DNA of 32,102 bases from positions 1 through 32,102 of the forward strand of contig NZ_JFCA01000068.1 in the NCBI RefSeq assembly GCF_000612585.1, read 5' to 3'. Shown in pieces: positions 1 to 8,106 of the stretch. Position numbers and translations under genes: made by a program. Origin of the DNA: Pseudomonas sp. CHM02 (GTDB taxonomy: Bacteria; Pseudomonadota; Gammaproteobacteria; Pseudomonadales; Pseudomonadaceae). Below the pieces are notes generated by a model. That model did not search any database. It saw nothing but the letters and a program-made list of their open reading frames with translations, and was not told the origin of the DNA. The number at the start of each line of letters is the position of its first letter. Positions within the stretch are counted from its first letter, which is position 1.

Positions 1-28
1 GTTGCTCTACCAACTGAGCTATACCGGC
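1..28 (-). tRNA. tRNA 5' part, cut by window edge (probably tRNA-Thr)
   Basis: Read on the minus strand, the sequence gives a 7-nt acceptor strand (GCCGGTA), the TA of positions 8-9 and the D-arm TAGCTCAGTTGGTAGAGC. The anticodon lies outside the window. The combination of this acceptor with a D-arm ending in AGCAAC resembles bacterial tRNA-Thr(TGT), but the isotype is an inference. The gene is complete only to the left of the window. Confidence 0.8.
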
Positions 29-42
29 GTGTTAGGGCGACG

Positions 43-70
43 ATTATAGCGATTGGCAAGGTTCTGTAAA
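43..70 (-). promoter_or_regulatory. promoter of the tRNA gene
   Basis: The minus strand carries TTTACA (65-70) and a perfect TATAAT (43-48), 16 nt apart, followed by a GC-rich discriminator and then the tRNA start 14 nt further on. This is the arrangement expected of a strong sigma-70 promoter for a stable RNA. Confidence 0.7.
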
Positions 71-191
71 CCCCTGAATTCTGACTATTTTTGCGAAAGC
101 CGCGTCTGCCCCTTTTTCGCCCCGGAGAAGGTCGGATTCATCCCTCGCTGCCAGGCGCAGGCGCAGCCATCCAAACCAAAGGAAGCCCCAC

Positions 192-581
192 GTAAAACGG
201 ACGCTCGCTCTCATTCTCTTCACCGCCACGCTCGGCGCATGCGCCAGCCACTCGCCGGTCAACGATTCGGCGTTGGTGGGGACCTGGAAAGGTTTGCGCA
301 CGCAGACCGACAGGTGCCAGTTCCTGTCGTGGACCAATCAGCTCAAGCCTGATGGTCGCTTCACTATGACCTTTTTCCGCAACGCACAGCAGACGCAGGT
401 GATCCAGACCGAGCAGGGCGCGTGGTCGGCGGCGGATGGGAGGAATGAGTTGCGCACGGACGGGGTGCGTACGCCGGATGTGTACACCTATAAGTGGGTG
501 GACCCGGATACGGTGAATTATGTGAGGGTGGCGGCGAGCCCGGCGGATTATGCGTTTTTTACGGAGCGGCGTGTTCGTTAA
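192..581 (+). pseudogene. small lipoprotein-like gene lacking a standard start codon
   Basis: The frame reads KRTLALILFTATLGAC followed by about 113 residues ending in FFTERRVR. It has a charged n-region, a hydrophobic stretch and an LGAC lipobox (231-242), which is a signal peptidase II signal. A GGAAG ribosome-binding site (181-185) stands 6 nt before codon 192-194, but that codon is GTA, not ATG, GTG or TTG. No standard start exists between the in-frame stop at 75 and position 273. The first usable start (TTG 273, GTG 276) would remove the whole signal. The gene may therefore be inactivated at its start, use a non-standard start, or contain a sequence error. The mature part (GTWKGLRTQTDRCQFLSW) looks like a small periplasmic domain that I do not recognise. 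It diverges from the tRNA. Confidence 0.55.
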
Positions 582-647
582 TCACGCCGGGGTGCGCTAA
601 ACGCGGGCGTCCGTCTGGTTCAGTTGCACTTAGGTAGACCGTTTGGC

Positions 648-687
648 GTGCTGCGCACTCCAGCGGGAGCACGCTCCCTCACCACAG
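648..687. repeat. GR-type intergenic repeat with two hairpins
   Basis: Two adjacent small hairpins, GTGC-TGC-GCAC (648-658) and GGGAGC-AC-GCTCCC (665-678), are followed by a CACCACAG tail (680-687). On the other strand it reads as the TGTGGTGAGGGAGC...GCTCCCGCTGG motif that is scattered between genes in the P. fluorescens group. Family assignment is from memory of such motifs. Confidence 0.6.
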
Positions 688-1243
688 AGGCTGGGGAGCT
701 TGATGTGCTTCGACAGGTCATTCGCACATCCATCCAAAGCGCTGGCACAACGCCGCTTATTTACAGCAAAAGCCAGCAGGCTGACGGCGATCAAGGTATT
801 CCAGTCCAGGGTGAGTATCCTCCGGTTCAATCGAGGGGGCGATTGAGTGCGCGCAAGGTATTGGGTCTGAGTCGAACGGCGCGGGTTTTGCTTACTTATA
901 GGCGGCGCCGGGGCTGAATACACAGTGATCCATCGGGCTTGGCGTTGGCGGCGATTTTGGGACGACCGTTGGGCTGGTTTCCCCTTGAATCGCATCGGGG
1001 TTTGCGTATTCTGTCGCGCGATATAAAGCGTCAGTTTAATCGCGGAATCGTGTAGTAAAATTTTCGACTCGCTCCAGGCGCCGAGACAGAAATGTCAGTT
1101 TTGTGCCGTTTTTGTCCGATTGATCAGTAATCTTGCCGGGAAAATACCGCAAGTTGATGTTTTTGCAGCGAATGTGTTTTTTGCCAAAAAATCGTCATAA
1201 AAATGGCGACATGCCGCTCGTCGGATAAAATTGGCCTGAAATA

Positions 1244-1259
1244 ATCAAAATACTGACAC
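1244..1259 (+). promoter_or_regulatory. 16-bp element shared by wssA and wssJ leaders (copy 1)
   Basis: ATCAAAATACTGACAC lies 134 nt before the wssA start. A 15/16 identical copy lies 134 nt before the chosen wssJ start. TTGTGA follows shortly after in both (1265-1270 here). It may be a regulator site or part of a duplicated promoter. Confidence 0.5.
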
Positions 1260-1310
1260 CATCATTGTGATATCACAGAATGCGCCCGACTTCACATAAC
1301 TAGAAACTTC

Positions 1311-1336
1311 AAGGTCAGCACATTGCTGGCCTTTTT
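1311..1336 (+). terminator. terminator-like hairpin in the wssA leader (possible attenuator)
   Basis: AAGGTCAGCA (1311-1320) pairs with TGCTGGCCTT (1324-1333) over 10 bp with one G-U pair and a 3-nt loop, and the U-run TTTTT (1332-1336) follows. It stands 42 nt before the wssA start and downstream of any promoter likely to serve the operon. It either ends upstream transcription or attenuates wss. Confidence 0.55.
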
Positions 1337-1377
1337 ATCGCCTTTAAAGCGCAAATCAGGGTGGGGAGGGGCAGAAT

Positions 1378-2454
1378 GTGAGTCGGGCAGATGACATTTC
1401 AAAACTATTCAACAAGCTGGGCGTCAGCCCCAGTGGCTACCGGGAGATCGATTTCGTCCACGAGTACATCGAGGATGCAGTAGAGGTTCTGGAAACGCCG
1501 GCCATTGCCGCCGACTTGCCCCTGGTCGCTCCAATGCCTACCCCGCCCGTGGTTGCCACTGTCCTGGACGAAGCCCCGTCAGCGCCGTTGTTGCGCCTGC
1601 TGGAAGAGCTGAACCACGGTGAAGCCGACCACCTGCACCCGCCCGAAGTGGTGGAGGGGCCTCAAGGTGAGGTGTACTCGGAGCCGACCACGCCGAAAAT
1701 CGTGGTGGTGGTCTCGATCAAAGGCGGCGTCGGCCGCAGCACCCTCACCGCGGCGCTTGCCAGTGGCTTGCAGCGTCAGGGCCGCCCGGCGCTGGCCCTG
1801 GACATGGACCCGCAAGATGCCTTGCGTCACCACCTGTGCCTGGGCCTTGATATTCCCGGCATCGGTGCCACCAGCCTGCTGAATGAAGGCTGGGGCAACC
1901 TGCCCGAGCGCGGCTTTGCCGGTTGCCGGCTGGTAACGTTCGGCAGCACCGACCATGAGCAGCAAAAGAGTTTGAATCGCTGGCTGGGCCAGGATGCCGA
2001 GTGGCTGGGCAAGCGCTTGGGCGGGCTTAAATTGAACGGCCAGGACACGGTGATCATCGACGTCCCGGCCGGCAACACGCCGTATTTGAGCCAGGCGATG
2101 TCGGTTGCCGACGCCGTGTTGGTCGTGGTGCAGCCGGACGTGGCTTCGTTCGGCGCCCTGGCGCAGATGGACGCGATGCTCGCGCCGTACCTGGAGCGTG
2201 AGAAACCGCCACAACGCTTCTACGTGATCAACCAGTTGGACGCTGCCCACCGTTTCAGCCTGGACATGGCCGAGGTGTTCAAGACACGCCTGGGCAGTGC
2301 CTTGCTGGGCACGGTGCATCGTGACCTTTCGTTCAGCGAAGCCCAGGCCTATGGGCGTGACCCCCTCGACCCTACCGTCAACAGTATCGGCTGCCAGGAC
2401 GTCCTTGCCCTGTGCCGCGCGTTGCTCGAACGCCTCGACTCGGACCTTCCATGA
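1378..2454 (+). CDS. wssA: WssA, BcsR-BcsQ-like MinD-family protein of cellulose synthesis
   Basis: This 358-residue protein starts with GTG behind a GGGGAGGGG ribosome-binding site. Residues 1-45 (DDISKLFNKLGVSPSGYREI...) resemble the small cellulose protein BcsR of enterobacteria. Residues about 110-355 are a MinD/ParA-type ATPase like BcsQ, with a P-loop KGGVGRST (115-122), DMDPQ after the second strand and DVPAG. The usual P-loop lysine is arginine (R120) while the deviant Walker lysine K115 is present, so ATP hydrolysis is uncertain. BcsQ/WssA-type proteins are thought to help position or assemble the synthase complex at the membrane or pole. The stop overlaps the wssB start (ATGA), so it heads a translationally coupled operon. 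WssJ at the other end is a paralogue without the N-terminal domain. Confidence 0.9.
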   Translation: MSRADDISKLFNKLGVSPSGYREIDFVHEYIEDAVEVLETPAIAADLPLVAPMPTPPVVATVLDEAPSAPLLRLLEELNHGEADHLHPPEVVEGPQGEVYSEPTTPKIVVVVSIKGGVGRSTLTAALASGLQRQGRPALALDMDPQDALRHHLCLGLDIPGIGATSLLNEGWGNLPERGFAGCRLVTFGSTDHEQQKSLNRWLGQDAEWLGKRLGGLKLNGQDTVIIDVPAGNTPYLSQAMSVADAVLVVVQPDVASFGALAQMDAMLAPYLEREKPPQRFYVINQLDAAHRFSLDMAEVFKTRLGSALLGTVHRDLSFSEAQAYGRDPLDPTVNSIGCQDVLALCRALLERLDSDLP

Positions 2455-4670
2455 CCGACAATACGTCCTCCACGCCCTTCGTCGAGGGGCGCGCTGAACG
2501 GCGCCTGAACGGTGCCATCGCACGCTTCAATCGCTGGCCTGCGGTGCTGCGCCTGCTGCTGGTGGTGGGCAGTTGCGTGGTCGGTGGCTTGCTGCTGCTG
2601 GCGATTATCTGCGCGCCATTGGACCTTGTGACTCAATGCCTGTTTGCTGCGGTGTGTTTCGTGGCGGTGCTGGTGCTGCGCAAGATTCCGGGGCGCCTGG
2701 CGATCCTCGCGCTGGTGGTGCTGTCGCTGGTGGCGTCGTTGCGCTATATGTTCTGGCGCCTCACTTCCACTCTCGGCTTTGAAACCTGGGTCGACATGTT
2801 CTTCGGCTACGGCCTGGTCGCGGCCGAGTTCTACGCCTTGGTGGTGCTCATCTTCGGCTACGTGCAAACCGCGTGGCCACTGCGCCGCACGCCGGTATGG
2901 CTCGAGACCGAGCCGGAAGAATGGCCGACGGTCGACGTGTTTATCCCCACCTATAACGAAGCCCTGAGCATCGTGAAATTGACCATCTTCGCCGCCCAGG
3001 CGATGGACTGGCCCAAGGACAAGCTGCGCGTCCACGTGCTGGACGATGGCCGTCGCGACGACTTCCGCGACTTCTGCCGCAAGATCGGCGTGAACTACAT
3101 TCGCCGTGACAACAACATCCACGCCAAGGCCGGTAACCTCAACGAAGCGTTGAAGGTCACCGACGGCGAATACATCGCCCTGTTCGACGCCGACCACGTG
3201 CCGACGCGCTCCTTCCTGCAAGTGAGCCTGGGCTGGTTCCTGAAAGATCCGAAGCTGGCGATGCTGCAAACGCCGCACTTCTTCTTCTCGCCGGACCCGT
3301 TCGAAAAGAACCTCGACACCTTCCGCGCCGTGCCCAACGAAGGCGAGCTGTTCTACGGCCTGGTGCAGGACGGCAACGACTTGTGGAACGCCACCTTCTT
3401 CTGTGGCTCCTGTGCGGTGATCCGCCGTGAGCCGTTGCTGGAAATCGGCGGCGTGGCGGTCGAGACCGTGACCGAAGACGCCCACACCGCGCTCAAGCTC
3501 AACCGCCTGGGCTACAACACCGCTTACCTGGCCATCCCGCAAGCCGCTGGCCTGGCCACGGAAAGCCTGTCGCGCCACATCAACCAGCGTATTCGCTGGG
3601 CGCGGGGCATGGCGCAGATTTTCCGCACTGACAACCCGCTGCTGGGCAAGGGCCTCAAATGGGGCCAGCGCATCTGCTACGCCAACGCCATGCTGCACTT
3701 CTTCTACGGTTTGCCGCGCCTGGTGTTCCTCACCGCGCCGCTGGCCTACCTGGTGTTCGGCGCCGAGATTTTCCACGCGTCGGCGTTGATGATCGTGGCC
3801 TACGTGCTGCCGCACCTGGTGCACTCCAGCCTGACCAACTCGCGGATCCAGGGGCGTTTCCGCCACTCGTTCTGGAACGAGGTGTACGAGACCGTACTCG
3901 CCTGGTACATCCTGCCGCCGGTGCTGGTGGCGCTGGTCAATCCCAAGGCCGGTGGCTTCAACGTGACCGACAAGGGCGGCATCATCGACAAGCAGTTCTT
4001 CGACTGGAAGCTGGCGCGCCCGTACCTGGTGCTGTTGCTGGTGAACCTGGTCGGTATCGGTTTCGGCGTGCACCAGTTGATCTGGGGCGATGAGTCCACC
4101 GCCGTGACCGTGGTGATCAACCTGACATGGACCCTCTATAACCTGATCATCACCAGCGCCGCCGTGGCCGTGGCGTCCGAGACACGCCAGGTGCGTTCCG
4201 AGCCGCGCGTGAGTGCGAGACTGCCGGTCAGCGTGATCTGCGCCGATGGCCGGGTACTCGCCGGTATCACCCAGGACTTCTCCCAGAACGGCTTTGGCCT
4301 GATCCTCAACGATGGCCACTCCATCGGCCAGGGCGAACGGGTGCAATTGGTGCTGTCGCGAAATGGCCAGGATAGTCTGTTCCAGGCGCGGGTCGCGTTC
4401 AGCAAGGGCTCGCAGATCGGGGCGCAATTTGAATCGCTGTCGCTGCGCGAGCAAAGCGAGCTGGTACGCCTGACGTTTTCCCGTGCCGATACCTGGGCCG
4501 CCAGTTGGGGCTCCGGCCAGCCCGACACGCCGCTGGCGGCCCTGCGTGAAGTCGGTGGCATTGGCATTGGCGGCCTGTTCACCCTGTGCCGCGCCACCCT
4601 GCACGAATTGCGAATGGCCCTGCGCCGCACCCCCTCACAACCGCTCGACACGTTGATGGACAAGCCATGA
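2451..4670 (+). CDS. wssB: WssB, cellulose synthase catalytic subunit (BcsA)
   Basis: A 739-residue inner-membrane glycosyltransferase (GT2) that polymerises UDP-glucose into beta-1,4-glucan and threads it across the membrane. The start is ATG at 2451, overlapping the wssA stop; a longer upstream frame lies inside wssA and is not needed. Visible motifs: DDG (198-200), DAD (246-248), TED (341-343), QRIRW (379-383), the gating-loop FNVTDK (503-508), and a C-terminal PilZ domain with RSEPR (582-586, RxxxR) and DFSQNG (609-614, DxSxxG). All catalytic and c-di-GMP-binding residues are present, so the enzyme should be allosterically activated by c-di-GMP. Several membrane helices flank the catalytic domain (about residues 35-140 and 400-570). 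wssC starts within its stop codon. Confidence 0.97.
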   Translation: MTDNTSSTPFVEGRAERRLNGAIARFNRWPAVLRLLLVVGSCVVGGLLLLAIICAPLDLVTQCLFAAVCFVAVLVLRKIPGRLAILALVVLSLVASLRYMFWRLTSTLGFETWVDMFFGYGLVAAEFYALVVLIFGYVQTAWPLRRTPVWLETEPEEWPTVDVFIPTYNEALSIVKLTIFAAQAMDWPKDKLRVHVLDDGRRDDFRDFCRKIGVNYIRRDNNIHAKAGNLNEALKVTDGEYIALFDADHVPTRSFLQVSLGWFLKDPKLAMLQTPHFFFSPDPFEKNLDTFRAVPNEGELFYGLVQDGNDLWNATFFCGSCAVIRREPLLEIGGVAVETVTEDAHTALKLNRLGYNTAYLAIPQAAGLATESLSRHINQRIRWARGMAQIFRTDNPLLGKGLKWGQRICYANAMLHFFYGLPRLVFLTAPLAYLVFGAEIFHASALMIVAYVLPHLVHSSLTNSRIQGRFRHSFWNEVYETVLAWYILPPVLVALVNPKAGGFNVTDKGGIIDKQFFDWKLARPYLVLLLVNLVGIGFGVHQLIWGDESTAVTVVINLTWTLYNLIITSAAVAVASETRQVRSEPRVSARLPVSVICADGRVLAGITQDFSQNGFGLILNDGHSIGQGERVQLVLSRNGQDSLFQARVAFSKGSQIGAQFESLSLREQSELVRLTFSRADTWAASWGSGQPDTPLAALREVGGIGIGGLFTLCRATLHELRMALRRTPSQPLDTLMDKP

Positions 4671-6901
4671 CTTCCACTTTGTTTTTTGCGCGCACGCGCA
4701 TGCGCGCGGCACTCACGTTGATGATTGCCTCGCTGCTGGGCCTGAGCTCGCTGGTGCAGGCTGCCGAAAGCGGTTACAGCCTGACTCTCAAGCAGTTGGG
4801 CCGTCGCGACACCATGAACCTGCAGGGTGTGGAGTCGTCCGACAGCGTCAACTTCGACATCCGCGCCGACCAGGTGGTGACCGGTGCGCAAGTGCTGCTC
4901 AACTACAGCTACTCGCCGGCGTTGCTGGCTGACCTGTCGCAGATCAACGTGCTGGTCAACGATGAAGTGGCGGCCAGTATCCCGCTGACCAAAGAGGGCG
5001 CGGGCACTGCACAACAGACGCTGGTGCAGATCCCGCCGCACCTGATCACCGAGTTCAACCGCCTGCGCGTGCAGTTCATCGGTCACTACAGCATGTCCTG
5101 CGAAGACCCGTTGCACAGCAGCCTGTGGGCAAAAATCAGCAACAGCAGCGAGCTGAAACTGCAGGTGTCGCAGATCCAGTTGAAGAACGACCTGTCGGTG
5201 TTGCCGCTGCCGTTCTTCGACAAACGCGATGCGCGCCAGCTCAGCCTGCCATTCGTGTTTGCCACCGCGCCGGACAACGCCACGCTGGAAGCGGCGGCCA
5301 CCTTGTCGTCGTGGTTCGGCGCGCTGGCCAGCTACCGTGGCGCGACGTTCCCCACCACCTACGGCTCGATCCCGGCCAAAGGCAATGCCATTGTGCTGGT
5401 GCTGAGCCCGAGTGCGGTCGACGTCAACGGCGTCAAGGTTGCACAGGCCACCGGGCCGACCCTGAACCTCATCGCCAACCCCAACGACCCGCAGGGCAAA
5501 TTGCTGATCGTGTCGGGCCGCGATGGTGCCGAGCTCAAGCGTGCGGCCACGGCCGTGGCGCTGGGCAACCCGGTGCTGGCTGGCAGCAGCGTGGTGATCG
5601 ACAAACTCGACAGCCTGGCACCGCGTCGCCCCTACGACGCGCCGAACTGGGTGCCGAGTGATCGCCCGGTACGCCTCGGTGAACTGGTCGAGCTGAAAAA
5701 ACTCAGCGTCGCGGGCTACAACCCGGGCGCCATCAACGTCGACTTCCGCCTGCCGCCCGACCTGTTCAACTGGCGTGAAGAAGGCGTGCCGCTGCACCTC
5801 AAATACCGCTACACGCCGCAGCAGGTGTCGACAAACTCGTCGTTGCTGGTGGGTATGGATGACCAGTTCATGAAGTCCATGCCGCTGCCGTCGATCACCA
5901 GCCTGGCGGACGGCAAGACCCTGCTGAGCATGCTGCAGACAGACAACACGCTGCCGCGCGAAGCCACGGTGCTGCTGCCGATCAGCTCGGCGTCACCGAT
6001 GTCCAAGCTGCAACTGCGCTTCATGTACGACTACATCAAGGAAGGCGAATGCCGCGACATCATCGTCGATAACATGCGCGGCACCATCGACCCGGATTCG
6101 AGCCTGGACATCAGCGGCTACCAGCATTTCATCGCCATGCCTAACCTGGGTGTGTTCAACGATGCCGGCTTCCCGTTCACGCGCCTGGCGGACCTTTCCG
6201 AGTCGGCGGTGGTATTGCCGGACACCTTCGGCACCGACGAGCTGAGCGCCTACCTCACCATCCTCGGTCGCTTTGGCGAGTCCACCGGCTACCCGGCCAC
6301 TGCGGTCAAGGTGGTGCAGGCCAAGGACGTGCAAAGCGTGGCCGACAAGGACTTGCTGGTGATCGCCACCGGTGCTGACCAGCCGTTGTTCAAGCAGTGG
6401 CAGCAGTACCTGCCGGCCAACATTGACGGGGCGCAGCAGCACTTCAAATTGTCCGACCTGCCGCGCTACGTGAGCAACTGGGTCAGCCCTGACGCCGAGG
6501 CCAACAAGCACGCCGCCAACGCCGCGATCAGCCTTAACAGCTTGAGCACCAGCACCTGGTTTGCCGGCTTCGAGTCGCCGCTCAAGGCGGGTCGCAGTGT
6601 GGTGCTGATCTCCAGCACCAAGCCCGAAGGCCTGCAGGCTGCGACGGCCGTATTGATCGGCGGTGATCAGTTCAAGGACACCATCCAGGGCAGCCTCGCG
6701 GTGGTGCAAGGCACGCAGGTCAGTTCATTGGTGGCCGACCAGCAGTATTACGTCGGCAAGCTGGGGCTCTTCAAGCAGGTGCAATGGCGACTGTCGCAGA
6801 ACCTGGGCTGGATGCTGCTGTTCACCTTCCTGGGCCTGGCGATCGTGAGCTGCCTGGTCTACCTGTCCCTGCGGGCACGTGCAAAACGGCGGTTGGCATG
6901 A
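4667..6901 (+). CDS. wssC: WssC, cellulose synthase subunit B (BcsB)
   Basis: A 744-residue periplasmic partner of WssB that guides the nascent glucan. The ATG at 4667 overlaps the wssB TGA. It begins with a signal peptide (basic FARTRMRAA, hydrophobic LMIASLLGLSSLVQA, probable cleavage near residue 33). The middle is a large soluble region of the BcsB type, including NDPQGKLLIVSG and the FxFxPF-like strand patterns of this family. A single C-terminal membrane helix (about 713-735, LLFTFLGLAIVSCLVYLSL) is followed by basic RARAKRRLA, which anchors it beside WssB. Length is close to the usual BcsB size. It overlaps wssD at the stop codon. Confidence 0.95.
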   Translation: MTSTLFFARTRMRAALTLMIASLLGLSSLVQAAESGYSLTLKQLGRRDTMNLQGVESSDSVNFDIRADQVVTGAQVLLNYSYSPALLADLSQINVLVNDEVAASIPLTKEGAGTAQQTLVQIPPHLITEFNRLRVQFIGHYSMSCEDPLHSSLWAKISNSSELKLQVSQIQLKNDLSVLPLPFFDKRDARQLSLPFVFATAPDNATLEAAATLSSWFGALASYRGATFPTTYGSIPAKGNAIVLVLSPSAVDVNGVKVAQATGPTLNLIANPNDPQGKLLIVSGRDGAELKRAATAVALGNPVLAGSSVVIDKLDSLAPRRPYDAPNWVPSDRPVRLGELVELKKLSVAGYNPGAINVDFRLPPDLFNWREEGVPLHLKYRYTPQQVSTNSSLLVGMDDQFMKSMPLPSITSLADGKTLLSMLQTDNTLPREATVLLPISSASPMSKLQLRFMYDYIKEGECRDIIVDNMRGTIDPDSSLDISGYQHFIAMPNLGVFNDAGFPFTRLADLSESAVVLPDTFGTDELSAYLTILGRFGESTGYPATAVKVVQAKDVQSVADKDLLVIATGADQPLFKQWQQYLPANIDGAQQHFKLSDLPRYVSNWVSPDAEANKHAANAAISLNSLSTSTWFAGFESPLKAGRSVVLISSTKPEGLQAATAVLIGGDQFKDTIQGSLAVVQGTQVSSLVADQQYYVGKLGLFKQVQWRLSQNLGWMLLFTFLGLAIVSCLVYLSLRARAKRRLA

Positions 6902-8106
6902 TGCGTAAAGCCGGTTGGGCTGCGTTGGGCGTCGCGCTGTTCGCCGGCGCGGCCCAGGCCCAGGCCCAGGCGCAGACGTGCGACGCGCAGTGGCCGTTGT
7001 GGCAGAACTACGCGACGCGCTTTGTGCAGGATGACGGGCGGGTGCTGAACTCATCGCTGAACCCCAGCGAAAGCAATTCCGAAGGCCAGTCCTACGCGAT
7101 GTTCTTCGCCCTGGTGGGCAACGACCGTGCGCGCTTCGACAAGCTCTGGACCTGGACCAAGGCCAACATGGCCGGCAACGACATCAGCCGCAACCTGCCA
7201 GGTTGGCTGTGGGGCAAGACCAAGACCGGCGAGTGGGGCGTGATCGACGCCAACTCTGCCAGCGACGCTGACCTGTGGGTGGCCTACGCGTTGCTGGAAG
7301 CGGCGCGTGTGTGGAATGTGCCGCAGTATCGCGCCGACGCGCAGTGGGTGTTGGCCAATGTCGAAAAGACGTTGATCGTGCGCGTACCAGGCCTGGGCAA
7401 GATGCTGTTGCCGGGGCCGGTAGGCTTCAGCTACCCCGACGGCTTGTGGCGTTTCAACCCCAGCTACCAGGTGCTGGCGCAGCTGCGACGCTTCCACAAG
7501 GAACGACCCAACGGCGGCTGGAACGACGTGGCCGAGAGCAACGCCAAGATGCTCGCCGACCTCAAGAGCAACCCCCACGGTATCGCCGCCAACTGGGTGG
7601 GCTACCGCGCTACCGGCGCGAATGCCGGCGTGTTTGTGGTCGACCCGTATTCCGATGACCTCGGCAGCTACGACGCCATCCGCACTTACCTGTGGGCCGG
7701 CATGACCGCCAAGGCTGATCCCCTGGCGGCGCCGATGCTCAAGGCGTTGGCTGGTTTTTCCCGTGCGACGGCGGCGTCTCCCAGTGGCTTGCCGCCGGAG
7801 AAGATCCACGTGCTCAGCGGTGCTGCCGAAAACAACAACGGCTTTTCGCCGCTGGGCTTTTCGGCGTCGGCCCTGGTGTTCTTCCAGGCGCGTGGCGAAA
7901 CGGCCCTGATGCAACTGCAGAAAAACAAGCTGGACGACGTGCTGGGCAAGGCCATGGCCCCGTCGGCGCCCGATAGCGCGCAGCCGGTGTATTACGACTA
8001 CGTGCTCAGCCTGTTCAGCCAAGGCTTTACCGATCAAAAGTACCGCTTTGAACAGGACGGTACGGTCAAATTATTCTGGGAGGGCGCATGCGCCGTCACA
8101 CGCTAG
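6898..8106 (+). CDS. wssD: WssD, periplasmic GH8 endoglucanase (BcsZ)
   Basis: A 402-residue (or 401 from the ATG at 6901) secreted endo-beta-1,4-glucanase of family GH8. The two possible start codons are adjacent (ATGATG) and overlap the wssC stop. A signal peptide MMRKAGWAALGVALFAGAAQA is followed by AQAQAQ encoded by four in-frame hexamer units (6952-6975). The acid catalyst lies in SEGQSY (E62) and the likely base in SYDAIR (D259); SASDADLW (122-127) is also typical of BcsZ. In cellulose systems this enzyme trims or releases chains during export and affects fibre structure. Its last 19 nt overlap wssE. Confidence 0.95.
   Translation: MMRKAGWAALGVALFAGAAQAQAQAQTCDAQWPLWQNYATRFVQDDGRVLNSSLNPSESNSEGQSYAMFFALVGNDRARFDKLWTWTKANMAGNDISRNLPGWLWGKTKTGEWGVIDANSASDADLWVAYALLEAARVWNVPQYRADAQWVLANVEKTLIVRVPGLGKMLLPGPVGFSYPDGLWRFNPSYQVLAQLRRFHKERPNGGWNDVAESNAKMLADLKSNPHGIAANWVGYRATGANAGVFVVDPYSDDLGSYDAIRTYLWAGMTAKADPLAAPMLKALAGFSRATAASPSGLPPEKIHVLSGAAENNNGFSPLGFSASALVFFQARGETALMQLQKNKLDDVLGKAMAPSAPDSAQPVYYDYVLSLFSQGFTDQKYRFEQDGTVKLFWEGACAVTR

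Larger units (their letters stand above)
582..1377. other. gene-free stretch holding the wssA leader
   Basis: No reading frame here has a convincing start, ribosome-binding site and protein-like composition. The stretch holds the GR repeat (648-687). From about 1020 it turns AT-rich and contains the likely control region of wss: an inverted A/T element TTTTTTGCCAAAAAA (near 1178-1193), the 16-bp element shared with the wssJ leader (1244-1259), a perfect 12-bp palindrome TGTGATATCACA (1266-1277) and a terminator-like hairpin (1311-1336). Exact promoter hexamers could not be fixed. Confidence 0.5.

Noticed and set aside
630..995. Leftward 121-codon frame upstream of wssA
   Set aside because: It runs through the GR-type repeat, has no ribosome-binding site and shows no protein-like pattern apart from a short hydrophobic stretch.
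1266..1277. TGTGATATCACA as a CRP/Vfr site before wssA
   Set aside because: The half-sites match TGTGA/TCACA but the spacer is 2 nt instead of 6, so CRP-family binding is not expected. It is kept only as a palindrome.
1020..1377. c-di-GMP riboswitch in the wss leader
   Set aside because: No GEMM-type core or paired helices could be recognised; the only clear structure is the terminator-like hairpin.
2349..4604. Very long antisense open frame across wssB (about 750 codons)
   Set aside because: It is opposite a gene with all catalytic motifs; its composition (rich in His, Arg, Gln, Gly) is that of a high-GC shadow frame, and it has no ribosome-binding site or known domain. The same holds for long antisense frames at 8799-11123 and 13348-15711.
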